This document shows positions 55,386-63,475 of a stretch of DNA of 64,000 nucleotides, piece by piece. The notes under the pieces were generated by a model. That model did no database searches. It saw only the letters and a program-made list of their open reading frames with translations, and had not been told where the DNA came from. This DNA is from Frigididesulfovibrio sp031551885 (GTDB taxonomy: Bacteria > Desulfobacterota > Desulfovibrionia > Desulfovibrionales > Desulfovibrionaceae), in contig JAVBMX010000031.1 in assembly GCA_031551885.1 (NCBI GenBank), positions 12,090 through 76,089 on the forward strand, given 5' to 3'. The position numbers and the translations under genes are program-made. Numbering within the stretch: position 1 is the stretch's first letter; the number at the start of each line of letters is the position of its first letter.

Positions 55386-55821
55386 ATATCCATGAGAGAA
55401 TAGATGGGTTTTGCAAATTTCGCCGAAACATTTCAAACGGATTCGGCGTTGGGGCGGACCGGGACGAAACGATGGGCAAGATCGTCCAAAGAGACTTGCT
55501 GTACATATAACATGGGAAGAAGTTGTATTGAAAGAAAAATGATGCGGCCGGCGCTTTGCGGGCCGTTTTTTTTGGTTTGAGGTAAAAGGGCGGGGAAAAC
55601 CGGCGGGGAGGCACGTCGACATTCTACGCGCCGCCGGGAAGGCGGACGCGCCGGGATTGCGCCCGTTTCACTTTTACGGTACTGAACCGTCGGTGCCCGT
55701 TCCTCGGCGGAGGGCATACGTCCTGCGGGGTCGAACCCGCCGAGCGGCAAATGCCGCGTACCGCCGCATGTGCAATGTACGTTCGGGGGCGGAAGAAAAC
55801 AAAGCCCCGCAAGGAGAACCC
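55386..55821. other. Intergenic region with orphan terminator
   Basis: No gene is supported here. The main feature is a strong + strand terminator at 55544-55574 with no + strand gene before it. The last 150 bases should hold the promoter of the cyclophilin gene, but I see no clear -35/-10 pair. Confidence 0.4.
55544..55574 (+). terminator. Orphan intrinsic terminator
   Basis: A GC-rich stem around GCGGCC and GGGCCG is followed by eight T residues. No annotated + strand gene ends within 200 bases upstream, so a short untranslated RNA may end here. Confidence 0.6.
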
Positions 55822-56406
55822 ATGCGTTATCTTATTATTTTCTGTCTGCTGTCGCTCGTGGGCCTGCCCATGCAGGCCGTGGCGGCGCAAGCCAAAAAGG
55901 AGCCCGTTTTGATTGAGCTGCACACCTCCAAAGGCGTCATCACCGTGGAACTCGACACGGAAAAAGCCCCTAACACGACCGCGAACTTCAAGCAGTATGT
56001 TGAAGAGGGCTTTTACGACGGCACCATCTTCCATCGGGTAATCCCCGGGTTTATGATCCAAGGCGGCGGCATGACCGCCGACATGAAGGAAAAAGACACC
56101 CACGCCCCGATCAAGAACGAGGCGGACAACGGTCTGCTGAACAAGAAGTACACCGTCGCCATGGCCCGGACCAACGACCCGCATTCGGCCACGGCGCAAT
56201 TCTTCATCAACGCCAAGGACAACGACTTCCTGAACTTCAAGTCGCCGTCGACGGCCGGCTGGGGTTACTGCGTGTTCGGCAAGGTGGTCAAAGGCATGGA
56301 CGTGGTGGACGCCATCGAAAAGGTGAAAACCGGCACCAAGGGCTGGCATGACGATGTGCCCCTGGAAGCGGTGACGATCACCAAAGCGGTGCTGGTCAAA
56401 AAATAA
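55822..56406 (+). CDS. Exported cyclophilin-type peptidyl-prolyl isomerase
   Basis: The 194-residue protein has a signal peptide (about 1-22, ending AVAAQA) and a cyclophilin domain. Key motifs are FHRVIPGFMIQGGG (catalytic Arg), MARTNDPHSATAQFFIN, and WGYCVFGKVVKGMDVVD. It should act on periplasmic proteins as a folding helper, like PpiA. AAGGAG lies upstream of the ATG. It is followed by a strong terminator, so it is a single-gene unit. Confidence 0.94.
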   Translation: MRYLIIFCLLSLVGLPMQAVAAQAKKEPVLIELHTSKGVITVELDTEKAPNTTANFKQYVEEGFYDGTIFHRVIPGFMIQGGGMTADMKEKDTHAPIKNEADNGLLNKKYTVAMARTNDPHSATAQFFINAKDNDFLNFKSPSTAGWGYCVFGKVVKGMDVVDAIEKVKTGTKGWHDDVPLEAVTITKAVLVKK

Positions 56407-56451
56407 CTTGTTCCGGCGACGTGCCGGGAGAAAAAGCTTTCCGGAACAGAG

Positions 56452-56494
56452 GGCGGCGCGGTTTGAACGAAACCGCGCCGCCGTTTGCTTTTTG
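56452..56494 (+). terminator. Intrinsic terminator of cyclophilin gene
   Basis: A perfect 13-bp stem (56452-56464 with 56470-56482) is followed by GTTTGCTTTTTG. Confidence 0.9.
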
Positions 56495-56553
56495 TCGAGG
56501 CTCTGGAGTATTGTGGAAAAAAAACGAAGGCGCGTGCCGGCGGGGTGGACCGC

Positions 56554-57060
56554 TCAGGCGATCATGTTTTCCGCCAAAGTCAGCCCGACGGCAACGGCCT
56601 GCAAACGCACGGCCGCGCGATCTCCGGCGAACACGTGCCGTTCGATTCGTACGGAAGGACCGTTCCCCGTGTTCAAGGCGATGCCGAACCAGACCGTTCC
56701 CACCGGCTTTTCGGGGCTGCCGCCGTCCGGCCCGGCAATGCCCGAGACGGCCAGGGCCAGGTGAACCCCCAGGCGTTCCAGAGCGTTTTCGGCCATGATT
56801 CGCACCACGGGTCCGCTGACCGCGCCGTGCTCCGCGAGAACGCCGGCCGGAACGCCGAGCAGGCGCCCCTTCAGGGTATTGGAGTATGTCACCAGGCCGC
56901 CGGCGAACCAGCGCGAGCTGCCCGCCACATCGGTGCAGGCCCCGGCCACAAGGCCGCCGGTGCAGGATTCGGCCGTGCCGAACAGGAGCCGGCGGGCCAT
57001 AAGTTTTTCCGAGAGAAGACCGATAAGGTCAAAGGCGGGCGCGGAGCCGTGCGTCTGCAT
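56554..57060 (-). CDS. pncC: CinA C-terminal domain protein (NMN deamidase PncC-like)
   Basis: The 168-residue protein is a stand-alone CinA C-terminal domain, which in other bacteria deamidates nicotinamide mononucleotide in NAD salvage. Conserved segments are TAESCTGGLVAG near residue 33, WFAGGLVTYSN near 50 and ALAVSGIAGPDGG near 105. The ATG at 57060 keeps the conserved core and leaves a 49-base promoter space; a longer reading from ATG 57105 is possible but has a poor ribosome site. It diverges from the binding-protein fusion gene. NadK is 14 kb away and not operonic. Confidence 0.85.
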   Translation of the reverse strand: MQTHGSAPAFDLIGLLSEKLMARRLLFGTAESCTGGLVAGACTDVAGSSRWFAGGLVTYSNTLKGRLLGVPAGVLAEHGAVSGPVVRIMAENALERLGVHLALAVSGIAGPDGGSPEKPVGTVWFGIALNTGNGPSVRIERHVFAGDRAAVRLQAVAVGLTLAENMIA

Positions 57061-57109
57061 GAGAAAAATCCATCCCTTGCCGCTGAATGGGCTTGTGGGG
57101 AGCATTCCT

Positions 57110-58291
57110 ATGGATCGTCAGAGAGTATCCGGTTACGTGTATCTTCTTTTCGGCCTGCTGCTTTTGATTGTGCCGGCCCCGTTTTCGGCCGCCGCGGCCG
57201 AGGGGGGCGAACCTTTGCGGGTGATTTACGGGTTCGACCGGGAATTCCCGCCTTTTTCCTATGAAGAAGCCGGGGGAACCCCCACAGGGTTCGAGGTGGA
57301 GGTGATCCGGGCCATCTTCCAGGGCACAAACGTCAATTTGAGCATGCGCCCGCTGAAGTGGGAAACGGTACCCATCGAGCTTTCCGCCGGCACCGTGACC
57401 CTGACCACCGGCATGGTGCAAACCGAGCAGCGCTCGCAATTGTACCTGTTTTCCCGACGGGCCACGTTCCCCCTGCAAATACGCCTTTTCACCAAGATCT
57501 ACAACCGCAAGCCCGGTACAGCCATGCTCCGGGGGCTGCCCGTATCCGTGGAGCAGGGGGCCCTCGCGCATCGTCTGCTGGAGGCTTACGGCGGCATGAA
57601 CATCAAGACGCATAAGAGCGCGGCCGACGCGCTGCGCGCGCTGTACAACGACGAAGTCGCGGCCTACTGCGGGCCGGTGCAGAACACCTATTATTACATC
57701 GGCAAGTTGCAATACGGCGCCATCACCACCGTGGGCACACCGCTGGGCATCACCGAGATGCGCGTGGCCGTGAACCGGGACCGGGGCGATATCCTGAAGC
57801 TTGTGGATGAGGGGCTGGAGCGCGTGGTGGCGAGCGGCGAATACGATCGTCTGTACCGCAAGTGGTTTGTGCGCGAGCTTTCGGATCAGGAAAGAAAAGT
57901 GCTGCGCGATGCCGCCGTTGGGGCTGCGATTCCGTCTTACGTGCCTTATGGTCAAAACGGCATGGGGGCGGCGGTGTTGACCGCCTCGGGCAAGGTATAC
58001 GGCGGCACGCAGATGGAAAACGCCGACCCGGCCTTGACCCTTTCGGCCATGCGGTCCGCCGTGGCCGCCGCCATAAGCGCCGGGGACTTCGAATTGCGGG
58101 CCGCGGTTCTTGTGGCCCCGGACGGAAGTCTGATTACGCCCGGCCCGGAGGAGTTGCAGGTGCTTTCCGAGTTCGGGCGCGGCATATTGGTGCCGGTGGA
58201 AGAAGAAAAGGGCAAAGTGGTCGACCACATGGTGGCGGAGCTTTTGCCGAACCCGACGGTGCGCGAGATTCGCCCGCTTTTGCCGGAATAG
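57110..58291 (+). CDS. Periplasmic solute-binding protein fused to degenerate cytidine-deaminase-like domain
   Basis: The 393-residue protein has a signal peptide (about 1-30). A family-3 solute-binding domain (about 36-260) follows, with FDREFPPFSYEE, GFEVEVIRAIF and the MVQTEQRSQLYLFS region. The last 120 residues follow the cytidine deaminase pattern closely (MGAAVLTASGKVYGGTQMENAD; SAMRSAVAAAISAG; PGPEELQVLSEFG; AELLPNP). In active enzymes the zinc and catalytic residues are C-A-E-R and P-C-x-x-C-R-Q. Here they are S312-A-M314-R and G345/E348, so all three cysteines and the catalytic Glu are gone. The domain is therefore probably a nucleoside-like binding or structural module in the periplasm. 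Confidence 0.82.
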   Translation: MDRQRVSGYVYLLFGLLLLIVPAPFSAAAAEGGEPLRVIYGFDREFPPFSYEEAGGTPTGFEVEVIRAIFQGTNVNLSMRPLKWETVPIELSAGTVTLTTGMVQTEQRSQLYLFSRRATFPLQIRLFTKIYNRKPGTAMLRGLPVSVEQGALAHRLLEAYGGMNIKTHKSAADALRALYNDEVAAYCGPVQNTYYYIGKLQYGAITTVGTPLGITEMRVAVNRDRGDILKLVDEGLERVVASGEYDRLYRKWFVRELSDQERKVLRDAAVGAAIPSYVPYGQNGMGAAVLTASGKVYGGTQMENADPALTLSAMRSAVAAAISAGDFELRAAVLVAPDGSLITPGPEELQVLSEFGRGILVPVEEEKGKVVDHMVAELLPNPTVREIRPLLPE

Positions 58292-58402
58292 GGAATGGAC
58301 GGAAGCCACGCCACGCGTGGACTTTGCGATACGACAAGCTGAGGGTCGTCGGTTCGGCTGGCTCTCAACGCCGTCGGGGAAAGAATGCCCCTCAGGAGCC
58401 TC

Positions 58403-58490
58403 AATGTTGAAGCCCGCGCTTGCGCGGGTTTCAACATTTGGGGGGTGCAGGGGATTCAATCCCCTGCCGGGGTTTGGGGCGGAGCCCCAA
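58403..58490. repeat. Intergenic hairpin repeat, type I copy e
   Basis: A leading hairpin with AATGTTGAA/TTCAACATT ends (58403-58438) is followed by TGGGGGG, GCAGGGG-ATTCAAT-CCCCTGC, CGGGG and the TTGGGGCGGAGCCCCAA stem-loop. It fills the space between two convergent genes and ends one base before the Nudix stop codon. Confidence 0.8.
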
Positions 58491-58889
58491 TTATTCCGGC
58501 TCGCGCAGGATCGGCAGCAACTCTTTGTCGGCCGGAAGGAAGTCCAGGGTCACGGCTTCGGCCGGGGTCATCCAGCGCAGGGTTTGGCCGTCCTGAGCCG
58601 AAGGTCTGCCGCTGAACACGGGCACATGGAAGAAATGGAGCTCGACGCACACGTCTTTATACTCGTGCTGCACCACCCGCCACGGCAAGGCTTTTTCCAC
58701 CTCGACTCCCAACTCTTCGCGCAACTCTCGAGAGAGCGTTTCCTCCATACTTTCTCCGGGCTCACGCTTCCCGCCGGGAAACTCCCAAAAACCGCCCCGG
58801 GGCTTGTCGAGCGGCCGTAAGGCGGCCAGAAACCGTCCGTTTTCCCAAAGAATGCCCGCAGCAACCCAAATCCGGGGTGATTCAATCAT
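58491..58889 (-). CDS. Nudix hydrolase, MutT-like
   Basis: The 132-residue protein has a complete Nudix box (GGKREPGESMEETLSREL, then REELGV) with all metal-binding acidic residues. The segments WVAAGILWENGRFLAALRP and PRGGFWEFPGG are typical of MutT-type enzymes that remove oxidised nucleotides, and DFLPADKELLP is near the end. The ATG at 58889 has AAGGAG upstream; the longer reading has no family content. It is transcribed toward a type I repeat between convergent genes. Confidence 0.9.
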   Translation of the reverse strand: MIESPRIWVAAGILWENGRFLAALRPLDKPRGGFWEFPGGKREPGESMEETLSRELREELGVEVEKALPWRVVQHEYKDVCVELHFFHVPVFSGRPSAQDGQTLRWMTPAEAVTLDFLPADKELLPILREPE

Positions 58890-59193
58890 AACCGGCTCCT
58901 TAGAGGGCATTTTCAGAGGCAAAACGCCCGACGGCCGCGGAACGGATCCCGTCCGCGGATTTGTTCTCAATTTGTTCCCGCAGAACACGTATTGGTGATT
59001 ATGGGGCGAAGTCCGCGCCTGCCGGGGGCGTATCATGCTGCATCCCGGCCCATCATTCAAGCCCCCGCCGGCCGCCGAGTCCGAGGGGAAGTCGCTCCGG
59101 GCAGAATCCACGCAGGTTCACGTCCGAAGCATTTTTTTTGCCTTGTCCTCCGGCTGTCTTCCGGCGATCGGTCCGCCGCGCGGCGGCGACGTA
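58890..59193. other. Intergenic region between Nudix and rpmE genes
   Basis: No gene is seen. It lies between divergent genes. A fragment at 58954-58985 (CGCGGATTTGTT) resembles 42100-42130. No promoter for the Nudix gene could be placed with confidence. Confidence 0.35.
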
Positions 59194-59221
59194 TTGACTT
59201 GCCCGCGATCGGATATATTTT
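59194..59221 (+). promoter_or_regulatory. Promoter of rpmE
   Basis: TTGACT (59194-59199) and TATTTT (59216-59221) are separated by 16 bases, about 100 bases before the rpmE start. The leader contains a GC-rich hairpin-forming stretch near 59276-59302. Confidence 0.55.
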
Positions 59222-59318
59222 CCCCTTGCCAAAGCGGACCGGACAGGATAAACGAAGCGGTTCCCACAGCATCCAACCGCCGCGCGTACAACGCCGCGCG
59301 GCACCCGCGAGGTCGGCC

Positions 59319-59528
59319 ATGAAAGAGAAAATTCATCCCAAGACATACAACTCCACGATTACTTGCGCCTGCGGCAATGAAATCAAGGTGCTTTCCACCC
59401 GTGGCGAAAAAGTCCACATGGAAATCTGCTCCCAATGCCATCCGTTTTACACCGGCAAACAGCGTTTTGTGGACACCGCCGGGCGCATCGACCGCTTCCG
59501 CAAAAAATACGCCGGTCTGCAGAAGTAA
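59319..59528 (+). CDS. rpmE: 50S ribosomal protein L31
   Basis: The 69-residue protein is an L31 of the zinc-binding type, with CAC near residue 16 and CSQCHPFYTGKQ near 37-48. Family segments are MKEKIHPKTY at the start and FVDTAGRIDRFRKKY at the end. The zinc form implies it is the normal zinc-replete L31. GAGG lies upstream of the ATG. It heads the rpmE-DUF1385-prfA cluster, a common order in related bacteria. Confidence 0.95.
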   Translation: MKEKIHPKTYNSTITCACGNEIKVLSTRGEKVHMEICSQCHPFYTGKQRFVDTAGRIDRFRKKYAGLQK

Positions 59529-59535
59529 GACGACT

Positions 59536-60555
59536 GTGCGTTTTTTCGGCCTTCTGCCCTTTCATGCCGCCGCCGCCTTCTTGAAGGAGGAGGACGGCCG
59601 CGAGAGCTTGGCCGTTGGCGGTCAGGCCCTGTTGGAAGGGGTGATGATGCGCAACGGCGACAGGCTTGCTCTGGCCGTGCGTAAAGCCGACGGGGCCATT
59701 GTTTCCCATACGTTGCCCTGGAGCATTCTTTTTCGCGGGGGAGTCGTCAAAAAGCCTTGGCTGCGCGGCTTCCCCGTGCTTTTGGAAACTATGGTCAACG
59801 GCATTAAAGCCCTGAACCTTTCCGCCGACATTGCCGCCGAATCGGAAGGCGAAGCCATCAAGCCCTGGCAGATGGTTCTGACCCTGGCCATAGCCATCGG
59901 GTTGGCCCTGCTGTTGTTCGTGGTCACGCCGCACCTGCTCACGGTGCTGCTGGGCAGCCTTTCGCTGGCCGGCGGCATGGAAGGGCTTTCCTTCCACATC
60001 TGGGACGGCTTGCTGAAGTTCGGGATGTTTGTGGGCTACATCGCGCTCATCTCGCGCATGCCCGATATCCGCAGAGTTTTCGAATACCACGGGGCTGAGC
60101 ACAAAACCATTGCCGCTTACGAAGACGGCGAAGACCCGGTGAACGTGGAAAGCGCCGGGCGGCACAGCCGTCTGCACCCGCGCTGCGGCACCACCTTTCT
60201 GCTGTTTGTGCTTTCGCTTTCCATTTTGCTGCACGCCGTTTTCGTGCCGATCTTCCTGCTTGTCTGGAATCCGGAGAACGCGGTGATCCGGCATGCCGTG
60301 GTGCTTGTCTTCAAGCTCCTGCTGATGATCCCCATCAGCGCCGTGGCGTATGAGCTTATCCGCATGGCGGCCAAGCTTTCGGGCTCCTGGGGGACGGCTT
60401 TGCGCGCTCCCGGCCTGTTGCTGCAGCGCCTGACCACTCGTGAGCCCGATGCTTCCCAGCTTGAAGTCGGCCTCGTCGCGCTTTCCGAAGCGTTGGGCGA
60501 AGACGCCGGCGCCGCCGTCGTTCCCCCGGCTTTTACCCGTTTGGAGCGGAGCTGA
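59536..60555 (+). CDS. DUF1385 (YqhQ-like) membrane protein
   Basis: The up to 339-residue protein has the DUF1385 signature VGGQALLEGVMMRNGDRLA near residue 27. RMPDIRRVFEYHGAEHKTI near 180 and RLHPRCGTTFLLFVLSLS near 215 also match, with four to five membrane segments. Its molecular role is unknown in any organism I can name. The start is uncertain: GTG 59536 is given, but it lacks a good ribosome site, and a GGAGGAGGA stretch at about 59585-59594 precedes a possible TTG start at 59608. It is 8 bases after rpmE and 178 bases before prfA. Confidence 0.85.
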   Translation: MRFFGLLPFHAAAAFLKEEDGRESLAVGGQALLEGVMMRNGDRLALAVRKADGAIVSHTLPWSILFRGGVVKKPWLRGFPVLLETMVNGIKALNLSADIAAESEGEAIKPWQMVLTLAIAIGLALLLFVVTPHLLTVLLGSLSLAGGMEGLSFHIWDGLLKFGMFVGYIALISRMPDIRRVFEYHGAEHKTIAAYEDGEDPVNVESAGRHSRLHPRCGTTFLLFVLSLSILLHAVFVPIFLLVWNPENAVIRHAVVLVFKLLLMIPISAVAYELIRMAAKLSGSWGTALRAPGLLLQRLTTREPDASQLEVGLVALSEALGEDAGAAVVPPAFTRLERS

Positions 60556-60733
60556 CGGTTGCCGGGCCGCGCGTGAGGCGTCGCCCGGTTTCCTCTTGGA
60601 GCGGTTTTCACCCGAAATCGCCCGAAACGATTGCCGATACCCGTAAAACCAATGCGCCGGCGAATGCCCGCCGCGCGGTCACAAGCATTTTCATCCGGAA
60701 AATGCCCTCAACCCCCCGCATGGAGCAGGATGG

Positions 60734-61804
60734 ATGTTTTCCAAGCTGGAGAACCTGGAACGGCGCTTTGAAGATGTCGAGCGCCGGCTGTCTTCCCCCG
60801 AAGTCCTGGCCGATCAGGACAGCTACCGGAAATTGACCAAGGCCCACGCCGACCTGAAGGAAGTGGTGGATGTGTTCCGCCGCTACAAGGAATTGCGTGA
60901 AGCCCTGGCCGGAAGCAAAGAGCTGCTGAACGATTCCGACCCGGAAATCCGTTCCATGGCTCAGGAGGAAATCAAGGCCACGGAAGCGGAAATGGAGTCT
61001 CTCGAACGGGAGCTCACGTTGCTGTTGCTGCCCAAAGACCCCCTGGACGACAAGAACATCATTCTGGAAATTCGCGCCGGCACCGGCGGCGAGGAAGCCG
61101 CCCTGTTCGCGGCCGACCTCTTCCGCATGTACAGCCGTTACGCCGAAGGGCGGGGCTGGAAAGTCGAGATCATGTCCGCCAACGAATCCGACACCGGAGG
61201 CTACAAGGAAATCATCGCCCTGGTGGCCGGCAACAAGGCCTACAGCCGGCTGAAGTACGAAGCCGGAACCCACCGGGTGCAACGGGTGCCCGCCACGGAA
61301 TCGCAGGGCCGCATCCATACTTCGGCGGCCACGGTGGCGATCATGCCCGAGGCCGAAGAAGCCGACATCGACATCAAGCCCGACGAGCTGCGCTTCGACG
61401 TGTACCGGTCTTCCGGTCCCGGCGGCCAGAGCGTGAACACCACCGACTCGGCCGTGCGCGTCACCCACATTCCCACCGGTATCGTGGTGTCCTGCCAGGA
61501 TGAAAAATCGCAGCACAAAAATAAGGCCAAGGCCCTGAAAGTGTTGTACTCGCGTCTGCTCCAGGCCGAGCAGGAACGCCTGCACGCGGCCCACGCCGAA
61601 ACCCGGAGGGCCCAGGTGGGGTCCGGCGACCGCTCGGAACGCATCCGTACCTACAACTATCCGCAAGGGCGGGTCACGGACCACCGGGTCAACCTGACCC
61701 TCTACAAGTTGGATCAGGTCATGGAAGGCGACATTCAGGAGCTGGTCGACGCGTTGACCACGGCGGCGCAGGCCGAGGCGCTCAGGGCTCAATCGGACGT
61801 TTAA
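60734..61804 (+). CDS. prfA: Peptide chain release factor 1
   Basis: The 356-residue protein releases peptides at UAA and UAG. It contains the RF1 codon-recognition PxT motif (RVPATESQGRIHTS, near 190), the GGQ motif that reaches the ribosome catalytic centre (SGPGGQSVNTTDSAVR, near 230), and the RF-1 C-terminal segment DRSERIRTYNYPQGRVTDHR. Length is normal. In many relatives prmC (the GGQ methylase) follows prfA; here it does not, and the next gene is cheX on the other strand. Confidence 0.96.
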   Translation: MFSKLENLERRFEDVERRLSSPEVLADQDSYRKLTKAHADLKEVVDVFRRYKELREALAGSKELLNDSDPEIRSMAQEEIKATEAEMESLERELTLLLLPKDPLDDKNIILEIRAGTGGEEAALFAADLFRMYSRYAEGRGWKVEIMSANESDTGGYKEIIALVAGNKAYSRLKYEAGTHRVQRVPATESQGRIHTSAATVAIMPEAEEADIDIKPDELRFDVYRSSGPGGQSVNTTDSAVRVTHIPTGIVVSCQDEKSQHKNKAKALKVLYSRLLQAEQERLHAAHAETRRAQVGSGDRSERIRTYNYPQGRVTDHRVNLTLYKLDQVMEGDIQELVDALTTAAQAEALRAQSDV

Positions 61805-61820
61805 AATCATTTCCTCAACG

Positions 61821-61856
61821 CCCTTTTGCCCTCTGCCCGAGTCAGACTCGTCCCGT
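61821..61856. repeat. Short downstream repeat (shared with 24454-24488)
   Basis: CTTTTGCCCTC-GCC, GTCAG and TCGTCCCGT occur in the same order as after the gene ending at 24435. It lies 17 bases after the prfA stop. Its meaning is unknown. Confidence 0.4.
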
Positions 61857-62011
61857 GCGAGGCTTGTGTGCAGAGCAATGCACCGCGCTCCGCCCGGCAC
61901 GCGCCTTCCTTGAGAGAACAAAAAACTGTTGATGAAATGACTTCCGGCGGCTCCAGGGCGACTTGTCCGACGAATCGCCTTTAACGCCGGTCGGAGCCGA
62001 TTCCCCGATAA

Positions 62012-62040
62012 GAAAAAGGATGCCCTGAGCATCCTTTTTC
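62012..62040 (+). terminator. Bidirectional terminator
   Basis: A perfect 12-bp stem (62012-62023 with 62029-62040) carries an A-run on the left and a T-run on the right, so it can end transcription from prfA and from cheX. Confidence 0.85.
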
Positions 62041-62081
62041 TTTGGCGTGGGGAAGAGGAGAGGTACGGGATCGGGGAAACA

Positions 62082-62112
62082 AAAAGAGCGGAGCATTTGC
62101 TCCGCTCTTTTC
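62082..62112 (-). terminator. Terminator of cheX (bidirectional)
   Basis: A 14-bp inverted repeat (62082-62095 with 62098-62111) has AAAA and TTTT ends and lies 22 bases beyond the cheX stop on the minus strand. Confidence 0.8.
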
Positions 62113-62133
62113 ATTGCGCCCAAAATCGGTCGC

Positions 62134-62598
62134 TTATTCGAAGCAGAATTCGACCGTGAAGTTTCCGGCGGCCGAGGTGAACGGAATGGCGATGACCGGG
62201 CCCGCCGAAATATGTCGGATGGTGTGCGATGTGCCCACAATGACCGTGGGGGTGGAGCCCTGCAGGGTGAGCCCCATTTCCGTCAAACCGGCTCTGGCTT
62301 GCCCGGAGACCATGTTGGTCACTTCGCCCACGGCATCCTGCGTGTCTTGCAGCACATCTTGGATGTCGTCGCCGAGCATGCCCTTGACCAGGGCGATGGC
62401 GCAGGCGCGGGAGAAGGTCACGGCAATGGAGCCTTTTTTGTCTCCGGTGACGCCGACGATTGCGGAAACATCGCCGGTGGCGGTGGCGTTTTTCTTTATA
62501 TACGGCTGTCCCGCGGAGGCCTGAATGCCCGCCATGGTGGAGAGGATGTCGAGGGTTGCGCGGACAAAGGGGCGCGCGGTGTCTATACCGGAGAGCAT
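62134..62598 (-). CDS. cheX: Chemotaxis protein CheX-like phosphatase
   Basis: The 154-residue protein matches the CheX family of CheY-P phosphatases. Its catalytic helix segment EVTNMVSGQAR (about 90-101) holds the Glu-x-x-Asn pair. The C-terminal sheet includes PFTSAAGNFTVEFCF. The start lies directly before an AT-rich intergenic region. It may act with the chemoreceptor at 53190-55328, but no other che genes are in the window. Confidence 0.88.
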   Translation of the reverse strand: MLSGIDTARPFVRATLDILSTMAGIQASAGQPYIKKNATATGDVSAIVGVTGDKKGSIAVTFSRACAIALVKGMLGDDIQDVLQDTQDAVGEVTNMVSGQARAGLTEMGLTLQGSTPTVIVGTSHTIRHISAGPVIAIPFTSAAGNFTVEFCFE

Positions 62599-62937
62599 GA
62601 ACGGCCTCGTTGGGGTTCGAATGGGAAAATCACCTTCAGCCTATTTATTCTATACTGGGCGAAAAAGCAAATGGTTCCCGCTTTCGAGGGGAAGAACACG
62701 AAGAAGAACGTTGGGGGAGGCATTATAGAAAGTATTTGATAAATAATTTGCCGGCAACGATGATTTTGTAAATTATTTATTGACAAAAAATTGCCTTTAG
62801 GTATTCTGAAATAGACTAGTTGATATAATGTTTTTTATCGATCGTTGTCCTTCAATGATTCTAGGTAAACGATCAACCGGCACGGAATTTGAAAGGATTT
62901 AGACAACCGCCCCACCCCCTGACATGAAGGAGTCGTT
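62599..62937. other. AT-rich intergenic control region
   Basis: No gene is seen in these 339 bases, which are far more AT-rich than the flanks. It contains the promoter and inverted repeat at 62739-62807 and an isolated TATAAT at 62824-62829 without a matching -35. Confidence 0.5.
62739..62807 (+). promoter_or_regulatory. Promoter and inverted-repeat operator of CII-like gene
   Basis: TTGACA (62780-62785) and TATTCT (62802-62807) are 16 bases apart. An 11-bp inverted repeat (62739-62749 with 62770-62780) lies immediately upstream and touches the -35. It could bind the downstream CII-like protein or another regulator. Confidence 0.55.
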
Positions 62938-63237
62938 ATGCGCACTGAACTGACGAAACTTATCCACTCGTTGATCTTGGAAAGCCATATTCCGGCCAAA
63001 GTTTTGGCCAAGGAATTGGGAAAGCCCTACTCCACGCTGCTGCGGGAAATCAATCCTTATGACTCCGGAGCCAAGCTTGGAGTTGAAACCCTGCTGCAGA
63101 TCATGCAAATTACAGGCAACTTGGAGCCTCTGGAGTATATGGCCGAAGTGCTCGGCTGCACGGTCGAGCCCAAGCGTCCCTTCACCATGGCCGGCAATGA
63201 GGCTTCTTACTCACAGGGTATTGGCCAGACGCAATAG
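62938..63237 (+). CDS. Phage CII-like (CP76-type) regulatory protein
   Basis: The 99-residue protein resembles the phage CII/CP76 regulatory family. It has an N-terminal helix-turn-helix (AKVLAKELGKPYSTLLREI), the INPYD-SGAKLGVETLLQIM motif and a TGN-LEPLEYMAEVLG end. AAGGAG lies 5 bases before the ATG. No other phage genes are present, so it is either a domesticated regulator or a relic. It is a single-gene unit with its own promoter and terminator, followed by an HU-family gene. Confidence 0.8.
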   Translation: MRTELTKLIHSLILESHIPAKVLAKELGKPYSTLLREINPYDSGAKLGVETLLQIMQITGNLEPLEYMAEVLGCTVEPKRPFTMAGNEASYSQGIGQTQ

Positions 63238-63264
63238 CGTCGTACTGCATGCGACGTTGCGTCG

Positions 63265-63300
63265 AATCGCCCCGAGGCGTTGTCTCGGGGCGATTTTTTG
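63265..63300 (+). terminator. Intrinsic terminator
   Basis: A perfect 12-bp stem (63265-63276 with 63284-63295) with a T-run ends the CII-like gene. Confidence 0.9.
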
Positions 63301-63386
63301 TGTCCGATAGGAGTCCGTTTCATGGGGGAACGGATCGTCGAAGGCGAAAAAAACGCTTGGGTAATAAGAAAAATTCGCAACCCATA

Positions 63387-63416
63387 TTGACAAATATCGT
63401 GAAACCGTACTATGCA
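63387..63416 (+). promoter_or_regulatory. Promoter of HU-family gene
   Basis: TTGACA (63387-63392) and TATGCA (63411-63416) are 18 bases apart, about 60 bases upstream of the start. Confidence 0.6.
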
Positions 63417-63475
63417 TAGTGTGCCGTATGTTCATACCCCAACACTGCATCATAAAGAAGAGAGGAGAAAATTCC

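Noticed and set aside
21781..58490. CRISPR array made of the repeated hairpins
   Set aside because: The copies are kilobases apart, modular and variable, with no regular spacer length and no cas genes.
62824..62829. TATAAT as the promoter of the CII-like gene
   Set aside because: The hexamer is perfect, but no -35 element lies 16-18 bases upstream; the TTGACA/TATTCT pair at 62780-62807 is preferred.
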